46,537 bases of DNA from Bacteroidales bacterium. GTDB taxonomy: Bacteria > Bacteroidota > Bacteroidia > Bacteroidales > DTGW01. The position numbers and the translations under genes were made by a program. The stretch lies in assembly GCA_026416115.1 (NCBI GenBank), contig JAOAFU010000166.1, positions 1 to 46,537 of the forward strand, in the 5' to 3' direction. The notes under the pieces were generated by a model, which ran no database searches, had not been told where the DNA came from, and saw only the letters and a list, made by a program, of their open reading frames with translations. The first letter of the stretch is position 1, and the number at the start of each line of letters is the position of its first letter. Below, one piece after another: positions 8,907 through 19,398 of the stretch.

Positions 8907-9420
8907 AAAAATAGCAATATTGGGCCCCGAATGTACGGGAAAAACTACACTTGCAAACCAGCTAGCCGAGTATTTTAATGGAATATGGGTACCCGAGTAT
9001 GCAAGAACCTATGTTGCTAATCTAAATGCCCGATACACCTTCGCCGACGTCGAACACATTGCCAAAACTCAGATTGAGCAAATTTCATCGGCAAACAATC
9101 TACAAAATTTTGTTTTTTTCGATACCGAACTTATTTTAACTAAAGTATGGTTTGAAGTTGTTTTTAAAAAAGAGCCGCCTTGGCTCGATGAAGCAATTCA
9201 ACATAATAGCTTTGATCTTTATCTTCTTACCGATACTTCTATTCCCTGGCAACCCGATCCGGTAAGAGAGAATGGCGGACAAATGCGAGAATTTCTTTTT
9301 CAAAAATACGAATACTACCTTCGTTACTATAAATTCCCTTATGAAATTGTCAATGGTATCGGAGAACAAAGGCTTCACAATGCTATTCAAATTATCAAAC
9401 GGTATTTCCGTCTCACATAA
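8899..9420 (+). CDS. nadR: NadR-type nicotinamide riboside kinase (kinase domain only)
   Basis: The 173-residue ATPase has a P-loop GPECTGKTTLANQLA and the NadR-type VPEYARTYV motif, then FFDTELILTKVWFEVVF and DLYLLTDTSIPWQPDPVREN. It corresponds to the C-terminal ribosylnicotinamide kinase half of NadR, which converts nicotinamide riboside to NMN. The N-terminal HTH and NMN adenylyltransferase domains of enterobacterial NadR are absent, so NAD formation needs a separate adenylyltransferase elsewhere. Overlap with pnuC couples uptake and trapping of the vitamin precursor. The symbol refers to homology, not to the full three-domain protein. Confidence 0.9.
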   Translation: MAKKIAILGPECTGKTTLANQLAEYFNGIWVPEYARTYVANLNARYTFADVEHIAKTQIEQISSANNLQNFVFFDTELILTKVWFEVVFKKEPPWLDEAIQHNSFDLYLLTDTSIPWQPDPVRENGGQMREFLFQKYEYYLRYYKFPYEIVNGIGEQRLHNAIQIIKRYFRLT

Positions 9421-9435
9421 TTTTCCTTACCTTTG
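9405..9435 (+). promoter_or_regulatory. Promoter for the rlmL-type gene (TTTC-N19-TACCTTTG)
   Basis: A perfect -7 TACCTTTG occupies 9428-9435, and a TTTC box at 9405-9408 is placed 19 nt upstream. The -33 part lies inside the end of the nadR coding region. The ATG of the methyltransferase gene is at 9468. Confidence 0.6.
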
Positions 9436-9467
9436 CAGGCTTTTTTACTACAAAAAACTTTTATTCA

Positions 9468-10637
9468 ATGGATAAACCCAAAGATACGTTAGTTGCTAAA
9501 ACTTTTTACGGATTGGAAGATCTATTAGCCAAAGAACTAGAAGATTTAGGGGCAACTAATATACGAAAAGCAAATCGTGCTGTATATTTCGACGGGGACA
9601 AACAGATGATGTATTTGGCTAATTATCATCTTCGAACAGCTATTAGCATATTAAAACCTATCGATAATTTTGAAAGTAAAGATGAGAACGACCTCTACCA
9701 AAAGGTAAAAAATCGCATTGCATGGGATAATTATTTTACCAATAAACACACTTTCTCGGTCGAAGCAACAGTCCATTCGTCCGTTTTTCGTCATTCTCAA
9801 TATGCTATACTTCGTGTAAAAGATGCCATTGTCGATTACTTTAGAGAAAAGACCGGCAAACGACCATATATTGATACCGAGAACCCCGATATTTTAATCA
9901 ATCTTTATATATCTGAAAGACAATGCACCATTTCATTTAATTCTTCGGGCGAACCCCTATTTAAGCGCGGTTACCGAGTTGCAACTTCCATCGCTCCCTT
10001 AAACGAGGTGCTTGCAGCCGGTATAGTAATGCTATCGGGTTGGCATCCATCACAAAACTTAATTGATCCTATGTGTGGGTCGGGAACTATTTTGATAGAA
10101 GCAGCCTTAATAGCCCATCAATTACCCCCAGGAATTTTTCGAAAAAAGTTTGGCTTTGAAACATGGCCCGACTTTGACGCAGAAATTTTTGAAAAAATAA
10201 CTAAAGACGAAAAAGAAAACGTTGACACCTCATCATTCTGCTCAATTATTGGCATGGATGTTGATGATAGTGCACTAACAAAAGCCCGGCTTAACGTAAA
10301 AAATGCGTTTCTAAATCCATACATCCACCTGAAAGTGGCCGATTTCTTTGAATATACCCCACCTTTCAGGGAAGGAGTGGTAATAACAAACCCACCGTAT
10401 GGTAAACGAATAAAAAAAGAAGATATTGAAAATTTTTATAAACGTCTGGGCGATAAACTAAAAAAAGACTACACAGGATTTAATGTGTGGATTATTTCTA
10501 ACAACCTCCAAGCTATGAAAAACGTAGGACTACATCCTGCAAAAAAAATTAAATTATATAACGGCCCCGATATCTGCACATTAAACTGTTACGAAATTTA
10601 CGAAGGAACTAAAAAAACAAGTAAACATAAACCTTAA
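9468..10637 (+). CDS. rlmL: THUMP-domain class I rRNA methyltransferase (RlmL N-terminal type)
   Basis: A 389-residue SAM-dependent methyltransferase. The N-terminal third (about 1-155) is a THUMP RNA-binding region (KTFYGLEDLLAKELEDLGA..., LYISERQCTISFNSSGEPLFKRGYR). SAM motif I is DPMCGSGTILIEAALIA, and the amino-methylation motif IV is TNPPYGKR. This matches the RlmL/YcbY N-terminal family that makes N2-methylguanosine in 23S rRNA (G2445 in E. coli). The RlmK domain found fused in E. coli is missing, as is usual outside gammaproteobacteria. It has its own promoter just upstream despite following nadR closely. Confidence 0.88.
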   Translation: MDKPKDTLVAKTFYGLEDLLAKELEDLGATNIRKANRAVYFDGDKQMMYLANYHLRTAISILKPIDNFESKDENDLYQKVKNRIAWDNYFTNKHTFSVEATVHSSVFRHSQYAILRVKDAIVDYFREKTGKRPYIDTENPDILINLYISERQCTISFNSSGEPLFKRGYRVATSIAPLNEVLAAGIVMLSGWHPSQNLIDPMCGSGTILIEAALIAHQLPPGIFRKKFGFETWPDFDAEIFEKITKDEKENVDTSSFCSIIGMDVDDSALTKARLNVKNAFLNPYIHLKVADFFEYTPPFREGVVITNPPYGKRIKKEDIENFYKRLGDKLKKDYTGFNVWIISNNLQAMKNVGLHPAKKIKLYNGPDICTLNCYEIYEGTKKTSKHKP

Positions 10638-10725
10638 TAGATTGTTAATAAAAAAACTATACTTATTAGATTATGTTTTTTAATGGAGAAAATACTCAAT
10701 TAATAAACGTTTAATTTTAGTATAA

Positions 10726-10755
10726 CTTGGATTTGGAAATTTAGTGGTAAATTTG
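10726..10755 (+). promoter_or_regulatory. Promoter for the DUF5686 gene (CTTG-N18-TAAATTTG)
   Basis: The -7 element TAAATTTG is at 10748-10755 with a CTTG box at 10726-10729, 18 nt upstream. The coding start at 10787 leaves a leader of about 25 nt. Confidence 0.6.
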
Positions 10756-10786
10756 TATAAACCCTTAACCAAACTTAAAACCACAT

Positions 10787-13246
10787 ATGTTTTCCTTACG
10801 AAGCCGAATATTATATACGTTATATTTTTTAATAATACTGAACCTAAACATCTTAGGACAAACCACTCGAATAAAGGGAATTGTTAAAGACGCTCAAACC
10901 GGGGAACCTATAGCCTACGCTTCGATATTCGTAAAAGGTACTTCGATTGTAACTTTTACAAACGACTCGGGTGCATATCTGCTCGAAACCAAACAAAAAA
11001 TAGATTCAATTACCGTATCTTTTCTTGGTTATCGAAGCCAAACCGAAGCAGTCGAACGCGGTGTTACACAAATCATTAATTTTAACCTGCAACCCAATGT
11101 GCTGGTTTTTAATGAAGTAGTTGTGCGACCCGGCGAAAACCCTGCACATCGGATTCTGCGAGCTATTCAGAAAAACAAAAAAAGAAACCAGCTTCAGTAT
11201 ACTACAATCGAGTACAATCGGTATAGCAAGGTTCTTATCTCGCTTAACAATATTGACGATAAATTTAAAAACCGTAAGATCCTTCAGCCATTTAAGTTTG
11301 TTTTCGAGAATGTAGATACCAACAGCTATACAGGTAATGTATACCTACCCATCATTCTTGCCGAAAGTTCAGTAGATGTTTATCAATCGGTTACTCCTCC
11401 ATTACGCAAAGAAGTTGTAAAGGCGACAAAAATATCGGGTATTCAGGATCAAAATATTTTAAACTTTTTTGGCGGGCTCGACCAAAGCTTTAACATATAT
11501 AACGATTATATGGATTTTTATACCGAATCGGGCTTTGTCAGTCCAATTTCACGCGACGGACTACTCTTTTATAAGTATTACCTGGTAGATAGTGCCTATC
11601 GAAACGGACATAAATGTTACAACATTTCGTTCAAACCCCGTAGAAAACAAGAACGTACATTTTTTGGCGATTTTTGGGTAGTCGACACAGTTTTTGCCAT
11701 TCAGCAACTTTCGATGCGGATAAACCCCCAGGCAAACCTAAACTTTATTACCGACCTCTATGCCGAGTATAACTATATCCCTTTGAACGATAGTACATGG
11801 GTAATTAGTCGAGAATTTGTACAGGCAGACATTAATCTTACCGAATCGAAAAAACTTAAAGGCTTGCAAGGGAAGAAAACCATAATTTTTTCGGGTTATA
11901 AAACTACCCCAACAATTCCGGAACAAATACTTGCTAAAAAAGAAGACATTATCGTGTCCGACTCGGCCATCAATTCTAAAATAATCGAAAAGTATCGCCC
12001 TGTTGCCTTGTCGACTAAAGAAGAGAAAACCTATACAATGGTCGATTCGATAAAAAATGTTCCTGCTTTTAAATCGACATATAATACAATCAAAACAGTA
12101 GTTGAAGCTCATTATTCGTTCGACAAGTTTAAAATTGGGCCCTATTTCTCATTCTACAGTTACAACAAAGTTGAAGGACACCGGTTCCGTATTGGGGGGG
12201 TCACGAGTGAAGATTTTAGCCAGCGCATTCAAGTAACCGGCTATGTTGCTTATGGAAGCGAGGATAAAGAGTTTAAATATTACGGGAATTTAATGTACCT
12301 GCTAAGTCGTCAACCTTATGTAAAACTCACTGCTCTTCATCGGCACGATGTAAGTCAAATATACTTAGCACCGGGTGAATTGTTAAACGAAAATATCGTA
12401 TCTTCTTTTTTCAGAAGAGCCGAATTTACTAAGTTACAAATGATAGACAATTCAGCACTTTTGCTTGAAACCGATCTCCATCCAAATCTCTCTGCTCAAT
12501 TTGCTTTAAGTCTTTTTAAAGTCCAGTCGAATAAATATATTCCTTTTATACGTTCAATCGATTCCTCGTGGATCAACCAAATTAATACTACTGAACTTAC
12601 TTTAGGGCTTCATTACGAAAAAGGCCAGAAATTTTATAACACCACCTTCTTCCGTTATCGATATCTCAACGAGCGACCAGCAATCGATTTTACTCTAACC
12701 GGTGGTGTTAAAAATTTTATAGGTGGGCAGTACGACTTTTTAAGAGCCAAAATTAGGTACAGCCAATATCTTAAAACAAACCCATTCGGGTACAACAAAT
12801 ACTATATCGAGGTGGGCAAAATTTTTGGGACAGTACCATGGCCTTTGCTCAATGTTTATAAAGGAAACGAAACATATGGTTTTAATTCAACCGCTTTTAA
12901 CCTAATGAACTATTATGAGTTTGTGGCAAGCGAATTCGTAACCCTATCTACCGAACAACATTTTCAGGGCATCTTTTTCAATTACATCCCTTTTTTACGA
13001 AAGTTGAAATGGCGCGAGGTTGCTACTCTGAAAATAACTATGGGTAGTTTGGACAGTAAAAGTAAAAACCTATTTCTCTTACCTTCGTACATGCACGTAG
13101 TAGATCGTCCTTATACTGAAGTAGGCGTGGGTATTGAAAATATTTTTAAATTTATCCGCATCGATGCCATTTATCGAGCCTCTTATCAAAAAAATCCTAA
13201 TATCGAAAAATTTGGTATCCGTGCAAGTCTACAATTTATTCTTTAG
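10787..13246 (+). CDS. DUF5686 outer-membrane protein with N-terminal carboxypeptidase-regulatory-like domain
   Basis: An 819-residue protein with a signal peptide (about 1-24, ending NILGQ). Residues 25-110 form a CarboxypepD_reg-like beta sandwich (IKGIVKDAQTGEPIAYASIFVKGTSIVTFTNDSGAYLL), the same module found at the start of TonB-dependent SusC proteins. There is no TonB-dependent plug that I can see. The remainder matches the DUF5686 layout, with many alternating amphipathic strands in the C-terminal half (YYEFVASEFVTLSTEQHFQGIFFNYIPFLRKL) and a terminal aromatic-rich strand ending SLQFIL, consistent with an outer-membrane beta barrel. The cellular role of DUF5686 is not established. It is monocistronic by spacing. 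Confidence 0.85.
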   Translation: MFSLRSRILYTLYFLIILNLNILGQTTRIKGIVKDAQTGEPIAYASIFVKGTSIVTFTNDSGAYLLETKQKIDSITVSFLGYRSQTEAVERGVTQIINFNLQPNVLVFNEVVVRPGENPAHRILRAIQKNKKRNQLQYTTIEYNRYSKVLISLNNIDDKFKNRKILQPFKFVFENVDTNSYTGNVYLPIILAESSVDVYQSVTPPLRKEVVKATKISGIQDQNILNFFGGLDQSFNIYNDYMDFYTESGFVSPISRDGLLFYKYYLVDSAYRNGHKCYNISFKPRRKQERTFFGDFWVVDTVFAIQQLSMRINPQANLNFITDLYAEYNYIPLNDSTWVISREFVQADINLTESKKLKGLQGKKTIIFSGYKTTPTIPEQILAKKEDIIVSDSAINSKIIEKYRPVALSTKEEKTYTMVDSIKNVPAFKSTYNTIKTVVEAHYSFDKFKIGPYFSFYSYNKVEGHRFRIGGVTSEDFSQRIQVTGYVAYGSEDKEFKYYGNLMYLLSRQPYVKLTALHRHDVSQIYLAPGELLNENIVSSFFRRAEFTKLQMIDNSALLLETDLHPNLSAQFALSLFKVQSNKYIPFIRSIDSSWINQINTTELTLGLHYEKGQKFYNTTFFRYRYLNERPAIDFTLTGGVKNFIGGQYDFLRAKIRYSQYLKTNPFGYNKYYIEVGKIFGTVPWPLLNVYKGNETYGFNSTAFNLMNYYEFVASEFVTLSTEQHFQGIFFNYIPFLRKLKWREVATLKITMGSLDSKSKNLFLLPSYMHVVDRPYTEVGVGIENIFKFIRIDAIYRASYQKNPNIEKFGIRASLQFIL

Positions 13247-13615
13247 GTTCATGAACTTTATCTTAGATTCGATTGTTAAAGTCTTGATAAGAATTTATTG
13301 TGAAGATAATAAGCAAAATTCGATTGTTTTACTGGATGTTTTAACTGTAAAAACTTGAAAACAAAAATGTGGAATTAAGGTTATCGAAATTAAAACCAAC
13401 CAAATATTTTTTCAATTCTCTTGCACAAGGGTGATATTTACAACCCAAATAATTTATTAACCATTTCTACTTTAAAAAATTTTTGTATAACCTTCGAAAT
13501 ATGAAATGGCTAATAATCCTATAAAAATAAAAATATTATTCTTGTGAAATTATTTTTTTATATTTGTTGAAGTAAAGTAACCTTATCCGCAAGTACTAAC
13601 CTGGCACCTAAACTT
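13247..13615 (+). other. 369-bp intergenic region before siaB, with a -7 element at 13559-13566
   Basis: No coding frame, tRNA or clear hairpin is visible. The stretch is very AT-rich. A perfect TATATTTG (13559-13566) lies 49 nt before the SiaB start and is the likely promoter; the nearest TTG box (13542-13544) is only 14 nt upstream of it, shorter than usual. The rest may hold an untranslated region or a regulator site, but nothing specific can be called. Confidence 0.5.
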
Positions 13616-14173
13616 ATGCATTTTAATTTTGATGAGTATTACAATAAATTAAATGATGATGGCGAGGTTATATTAGCCTATCATGGTACAATAACAGCAG
13701 ATGGCATAAATGGAGTGCTAGAGGCTGTGGAGTCAAAACTCGATGGAATGGGAATTGACCCCAAAGTTAAAAAGAAAGTATATAATGTATTGGTTGAAGG
13801 TTTACAAAATCTTTACCACCATATTGATGAACTGCCTCAAGATTTTGCCCCACAATTTGCACACAAGTTTGGTGTTGTAGTAGTTCGAAAAAAAGAAGAA
13901 TGTATAAAAATTACTCTGGGAAATTTTATTAATGTTAAAAAAACAGCTTATCTTAAAGATAAAATTGACAAAATAAACTCCTTATCGGAGGATGAACTAA
14001 AAGATATGTACAAGTTTATTCTTAATCATCAAAAGTTGTCTGTTAAAGGCGGTGGTGGCTTAGGTTTATTGGATATGGCACGTAAATCGGGAAATAAACT
14101 TGGATATGAGTTCTTCGAATTTAATTCAGATTATCAATTTTTTAGTCTTGATATTACTATTAATTATGTATAA
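13616..14173 (+). CDS. siaB: SiaB-family protein kinase (GHKL-fold, DUF6272)
   Basis: A 185-residue soluble protein. A GHKL-like N-box EGLQNLYHH (Glu61, Asn65) and a glycine-rich lid motif KGGGGLGLLDMARKSG (from about 144), with GNFI at 102-105, match SiaB kinases, relatives of anti-sigma-factor serine kinases. SiaB phosphorylates the small protein SiaC, whose gene starts 19 bp downstream. In P. aeruginosa the siaABCD module also has a membrane phosphatase SiaA and a GGDEF enzyme SiaD; neither is here. A TATATTTG promoter lies 49 nt upstream, and a terminator follows the pair, so siaB-siaC is a self-contained two-gene unit. The symbol is given by family. Confidence 0.85.
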   Translation: MHFNFDEYYNKLNDDGEVILAYHGTITADGINGVLEAVESKLDGMGIDPKVKKKVYNVLVEGLQNLYHHIDELPQDFAPQFAHKFGVVVVRKKEECIKITLGNFINVKKTAYLKDKIDKINSLSEDELKDMYKFILNHQKLSVKGGGGLGLLDMARKSGNKLGYEFFEFNSDYQFFSLDITINYV

Positions 14174-14192
14174 AGTATAAAAGCAGTGTGTT

Positions 14193-14573
14193 ATGGAACC
14201 ATTGATTATTGAAGGTACAGCAAAAACCCCAACGGTGAATTTCAATGCATCGGAAGGATTAATTGAAATTAAAGGACGCTCCATCCCCGAGAACTCTATA
14301 GAGTTTTATAAACCTCTTGTTGATTGGTTAGAAGAATACTCCAAATCGCCTGCGCCCCATACAACCGTAAATATTCAGCTGGAGTATTTTAATACCAGTT
14401 CGTCGAAATGTATTCTCGACGTATTTAAGAAGCTCGAAGCTATTTACAAAAACAAAAACGATGTGAAAATTAACTGGTACTACGAAGAGGATGACGAAGA
14501 TATGCTTGAAGCAGGTGAAGATTATGAATCAATTATCCGTGTACCCTTCAATATGATCGAAATAGTAGATTAA
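14193..14573 (+). CDS. siaC: SiaC-family regulatory phosphoprotein (DUF1987)
   Basis: The 126-residue partner of SiaB. Conserved features are MEPLIIEGTAKTPTVNF, SIPENSIEFYKPLVDWLEEY, and LEYFNTSSSKCILDVF, where Thr68 occupies the position of the phosphorylated Thr of P. aeruginosa SiaC. The acidic stretch YEEDDEDMLEAGEDYE precedes the last strand, as in the other family members. Phosphorylation state should decide whether it binds an effector; which effector is unknown because no GGDEF enzyme is nearby. It is paralogous to the 6283-6675 product, which has Ser at the acceptor position. Confidence 0.88.
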   Translation: MEPLIIEGTAKTPTVNFNASEGLIEIKGRSIPENSIEFYKPLVDWLEEYSKSPAPHTTVNIQLEYFNTSSSKCILDVFKKLEAIYKNKNDVKINWYYEEDDEDMLEAGEDYESIIRVPFNMIEIVD

Positions 14574-14631
14574 TATTAGGCTACATACACGTAAAACAAA
14601 ATAATAATTCCTTTCGAAATATTTCTGATGC

Positions 14632-14656
14632 GATGCCGTAAAGGCATCTTTTTTTT
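14632..14656 (+). terminator. Rho-independent terminator after siaB-siaC
   Basis: A perfect 6-bp stem GATGCC/GGCATC with a GTAAA loop is followed by eight Ts, 58 bp past the siaC stop. Confidence 0.85.
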
Positions 14657-14764
14657 ACTATTGCAACCCGATTAGCAAAAATGTAAAATGCACTTCAATG
14701 CATTTTTGTACAGTTTTTAGCGCGCTTTTGTATGTTACAAACTATTTGAGTAGTAGAAAAAAAA

Positions 14765-15706
14765 TTATAATAAAACAGCTATTTTTCCTTTTGTCCTCCC
14801 GGTCTCGATTTGACGATGAGCAGCCTGTATCTCTTCGAAAGAGTAGATAGAAGAAAGATGAGGAATAATCTGATTGTTTTCGAGCATTTGGGCAATAACT
14901 TTCATATCATTACCATTCGACTCAACGAGCATGGTATAACCATTTTTACCAGTAGCTTTTGATTTCTCGATAACACCGGCACTTTTATTTGAAGGCAAAC
15001 AAATATAAGTTCCTCCCATTTTAAGTGTTTTCAAAGAGCGCTCGATATAATCTCCACCAATTGCATCGAGTACAAAATCGAGTTCTGAAATCTTATCTTC
15101 AAAATTAACAGTTTGATAATCAATAACTTCGTTGGCACCTATTGAAGATACAAAATCAGTATTTTCCTTAGAACAAGTAGCTACTACATAAGCACCTATC
15201 TGCTTGGATATTTGGACTGCAAAATGACCAACACCACCTGCTGCTGCATGAATAAGTATTCTATCGTTTTTGGAGAGTCGGGCAACCTTAGTCAAAGCCT
15301 GCCAAGCGGTTAAAGCTGCCAGGCAAGAAGCTGCGGCCTGCGTATGCGAGATATTCCGGGGTTTACGAGCCAAATGTTCTGCCTTACAAGTAACATACTC
15401 GGCATAAGCTTTTCCATGCCCAGGAAAGTTGATCATGCCAAAAACCTCATCCCCAACTTTAAACTCCTCAACACGAGCACCTACTTCGACAATTTCGCCC
15501 GAAATATCCCATCCAAGAATAATAGGTACTTCGGAGACTAAACGAGCATAAAGCCCAATGCCCATTCGAGTTTTAACATCAATTGGATTAATGCTAATAG
15601 CTTTTACCTTTACAACAACCTCGTCGTCGGCAGCTATTGGTTTGGGAATCTCATCAAATTGAAGTTTTTCAACACCTCCAGGCTCGGTTAAAATTACAGC
15701 TTTCAT
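14765..15706 (-). CDS. Zinc-free NADP-dependent quinone oxidoreductase-like protein (MDR family)
   Basis: A 313-residue medium-chain dehydrogenase/reductase. The N-terminal GroES-like fold begins MKAVILTEPGGVEKLQFDEIPKP, and the Rossmann nucleotide-binding motif is HAAAGGVGHFAVQISKQIGAYVVATCS. Catalytic-zinc Cys/His ligands are not in place, pointing to the quinone oxidoreductase (QOR) branch, which reduces quinones or enones with NADPH. It is the last gene of the rsmB-mntP unit (33-bp gap). The physiological substrate cannot be told. Confidence 0.85.
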   Translation of the reverse strand: MKAVILTEPGGVEKLQFDEIPKPIAADDEVVVKVKAISINPIDVKTRMGIGLYARLVSEVPIILGWDISGEIVEVGARVEEFKVGDEVFGMINFPGHGKAYAEYVTCKAEHLARKPRNISHTQAAASCLAALTAWQALTKVARLSKNDRILIHAAAGGVGHFAVQISKQIGAYVVATCSKENTDFVSSIGANEVIDYQTVNFEDKISELDFVLDAIGGDYIERSLKTLKMGGTYICLPSNKSAGVIEKSKATGKNGYTMLVESNGNDMKVIAQMLENNQIIPHLSSIYSFEEIQAAHRQIETGRTKGKIAVLL

Positions 15707-15739
15707 ACAGCCTTTTACTCAATAACAATAAATCCATGC

Positions 15740-16300
15740 TCAATGTTGTAAATGTTCGAGCAGTATTTTCAGTCCGATAGCCATTAAAATAATTCCTCCT
15801 AAGAATTCAACTTTGTTACCAATGTGCTGGCCAAGTTTTTTACCAAAAAGCATTCCAAGCATGGAAAAAATGTAAGTTGTTGCGCCAATAATCAGTAATA
15901 CCATCGGTATATGAACTTTTAAAAAGGCAAAAGTAATACCGATGACGAAAGCATCCATCGTAGTTGCCAAAGAGAGTGAGATGATCACTTTAGGATCGTT
16001 TATATTAAGGGACGAGTCATTTTTTTCATGGTTCCATGCATCCAAAACCATTTTAATTCCAATTATCCAAAGCAAAACAAAAGCTATCCAATGATCGATG
16101 GATACCACGTAATTGCTAATGGTTATTCCTAAAAACCAACCCAATAGAGGCATTAAAGCCTGAAAAATTGCAAAAACTATTGCAATACGAGTAGCTGCTA
16201 GAAACTGAATATTTTTTTCTTTGATACCGCAAGAAAGAGATACAGCAAAAGTGTCGAACGAAAGACCAATACTTACAAAAAGAACCGCAAAAAAATCCAT
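15740..16300 (-). CDS. mntP: Manganese efflux pump MntP
   Basis: A 186-residue inner-membrane protein with about six hydrophobic helices arranged as two inverted repeats. The repeat signatures are GLSFDTFAVSLSCGI near the N-terminus and ATTMDAFVIGITFAF in the second half, each with the Asp that binds Mn(II) in the MntP/YebN family. It exports excess manganese. The start is 2 bp after the rsmB-type gene stop, so the two are translationally linked. No yybP-ykoY manganese riboswitch is visible upstream. Confidence 0.92.
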   Translation of the reverse strand: MDFFAVLFVSIGLSFDTFAVSLSCGIKEKNIQFLAATRIAIVFAIFQALMPLLGWFLGITISNYVVSIDHWIAFVLLWIIGIKMVLDAWNHEKNDSSLNINDPKVIISLSLATTMDAFVIGITFAFLKVHIPMVLLIIGATTYIFSMLGMLFGKKLGQHIGNKVEFLGGIILMAIGLKILLEHLQH

Positions 16301-16302
16301 TT

Positions 16303-17517
16303 TTATATTAAACGCTTGAGTTGAGCAATATAAAAACCATCGAAATCCGTTTGTGATGGCCTAATATGTTGTTCTTTAACAAGTTCAAATGTTCCCTTTT
16401 TTTTCTCGAGGAAACGTTTAATCTGTTCCTGATTTTCTGATGGTAGAATACTACAAGTGGCATACACTACTATTCCGTCTTTTTTCACAAGATCGGCATA
16501 GCTGTTTAAAACATTAGATTGAATTTTAAGCAGGTTATGAAGGCGTTCGGTATTCATTTTCCACTTAATTTCAGGATTTCGTCTAATCGAGCCAGTACCT
16601 GAACAGGGAGCATCGATGAGTACCCGATCGAAACTCTCTTTCATACGCTTGGTATCTTTGGTACTTTCGATTGCTCTGACTTCGACCATATCAACTCCGG
16701 CACGTGCCAAACGATTTTTTAGCTCAGCGAGCTTGTTTTTTTGAGTATCGAATGCTATTATTTTCCCTTTATTTTGCATTAAACTAGCCAAATGTAAAGT
16801 TTTTCCCCCTGCACCTGCACACATATCGGCTACTCGCATTCCGGGTTTTACCTCAAGAGCCATAGCAATTAGCTGCGAGCCTGCATCCTGTACCTCAAAA
16901 TAACCCTCTTTAAACAAGGATGAAGAATAAATATTAGTTCTTGTCTTTATCAGGAGAGCATCGGGAGCACCTTCAACAAACTGGTTGTCAAAGCCTTCGG
17001 CTTTTAGCTTATGCGATAAATCGGTTGGTTTAATTTTTAGTCTGTTTGCCCGAATATAAATAGGAGCGGGCTTATTCATGGCTTTTAACTCATCCTCCCA
17101 CTCTGCTCCATAAGCTAAAAAACCCATCTGGTCGAGCCAATCGGGAACAGAGTATCTTATTTTCCTAATATTCGATAAGGTCTCGAGCTGTGTCTTTATA
17201 TATGTTGTATCAATGTTTCTTAACTGGGGTATTTTGGGTATTTCTAGTTGCTTAATTACTAGATAGGTACCCAAAAGTTGATAATAGTCAACTGGACGTG
17301 TAACAGGAAAATTATTATGTATTTCGAGTAATAAACGCCACCATCGAACTAATTCGTAACTTATTTCAACTATATTTCCGCGATCATACTCTTCAGTAAC
17401 TCGATTGTTTTTAAATTCGTAGTAGATTACTTTATCCATCAGATGATTATTCTCCATCACCTTTCGGACTATCTCCACGATATGCTGTGCTTGCAGAGGA
17501 GTGATAACAATAGGCAT
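16303..17517 (-). CDS. RsmB/NOP-family rRNA cytosine-5 methyltransferase
   Basis: A 404-residue SAM-dependent methyltransferase. SAM motif I is DMCAGAGGKTLHLASLM, motif IV holds the first catalytic Cys in DAPCSGTGSIRRNPEIKW, and motif VI holds the second Cys in YATCSILPSENQEQI. The two-cysteine arrangement defines RNA m5C enzymes. The N-terminal 150 residues are helical and may correspond to an RNA-binding NusB-like region, but this is weak. It heads the minus-strand operon with mntP and the oxidoreductase, behind a near-consensus promoter. The exact rRNA site cannot be assigned. Confidence 0.9.
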   Translation of the reverse strand: MPIVITPLQAQHIVEIVRKVMENNHLMDKVIYYEFKNNRVTEEYDRGNIVEISYELVRWWRLLLEIHNNFPVTRPVDYYQLLGTYLVIKQLEIPKIPQLRNIDTTYIKTQLETLSNIRKIRYSVPDWLDQMGFLAYGAEWEDELKAMNKPAPIYIRANRLKIKPTDLSHKLKAEGFDNQFVEGAPDALLIKTRTNIYSSSLFKEGYFEVQDAGSQLIAMALEVKPGMRVADMCAGAGGKTLHLASLMQNKGKIIAFDTQKNKLAELKNRLARAGVDMVEVRAIESTKDTKRMKESFDRVLIDAPCSGTGSIRRNPEIKWKMNTERLHNLLKIQSNVLNSYADLVKKDGIVVYATCSILPSENQEQIKRFLEKKKGTFELVKEQHIRPSQTDFDGFYIAQLKRLI

Positions 17518-17532
17518 TGTTTATTTTTTTTG

Positions 17533-17562
17533 CAAAACTAATGATTTTGTCCGTTTAACAAA
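17533..17562 (-). promoter_or_regulatory. Promoter for the rsmB-mntP-oxidoreductase operon (TTTG-N18-TAGTTTTG)
   Basis: On the minus strand a perfect -33 TTTG (17559-17562) and -7 TAGTTTTG (17533-17540) are separated by 18 nt. The gene starts at 17517. Confidence 0.75.
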
Positions 17563-17666
17563 ATGAATTACTGCACTTAAAAGTTGGGGGGTGATATCAA
17601 AGAAAAACGAGGGGTATATGACTTTAAATTCAAATTAAGCAGAAAAAGGAATTTAAAATCAATATA

Positions 17667-17703
17667 TTAAAAAACAAGGCAACCTAAGAAAGATTGCCTT
17701 GTT
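17667..17703 (-). terminator. Rho-independent terminator after groEL
   Basis: A perfect 10-bp inverted repeat AACAAGGCAA/TTGCCTTGTT with an 11-nt loop is followed on the minus strand by six Ts, 25 bp beyond the groEL stop. Confidence 0.9.
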
Positions 17704-17728
17704 AAGATTATCATGAATGGATAAATTC

Positions 17729-19369
<1,641 letters not shown>

Positions 19370-19398
19370 TTATTTTTAAACGGTTTTACAAGAATAAA

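Noticed and set aside
13602-13620. TGGCAC just before siaB, looking like a sigma-54 -24 box
   Set aside because: The required GC at GG-N10 is missing and the element would overlap the start codon.
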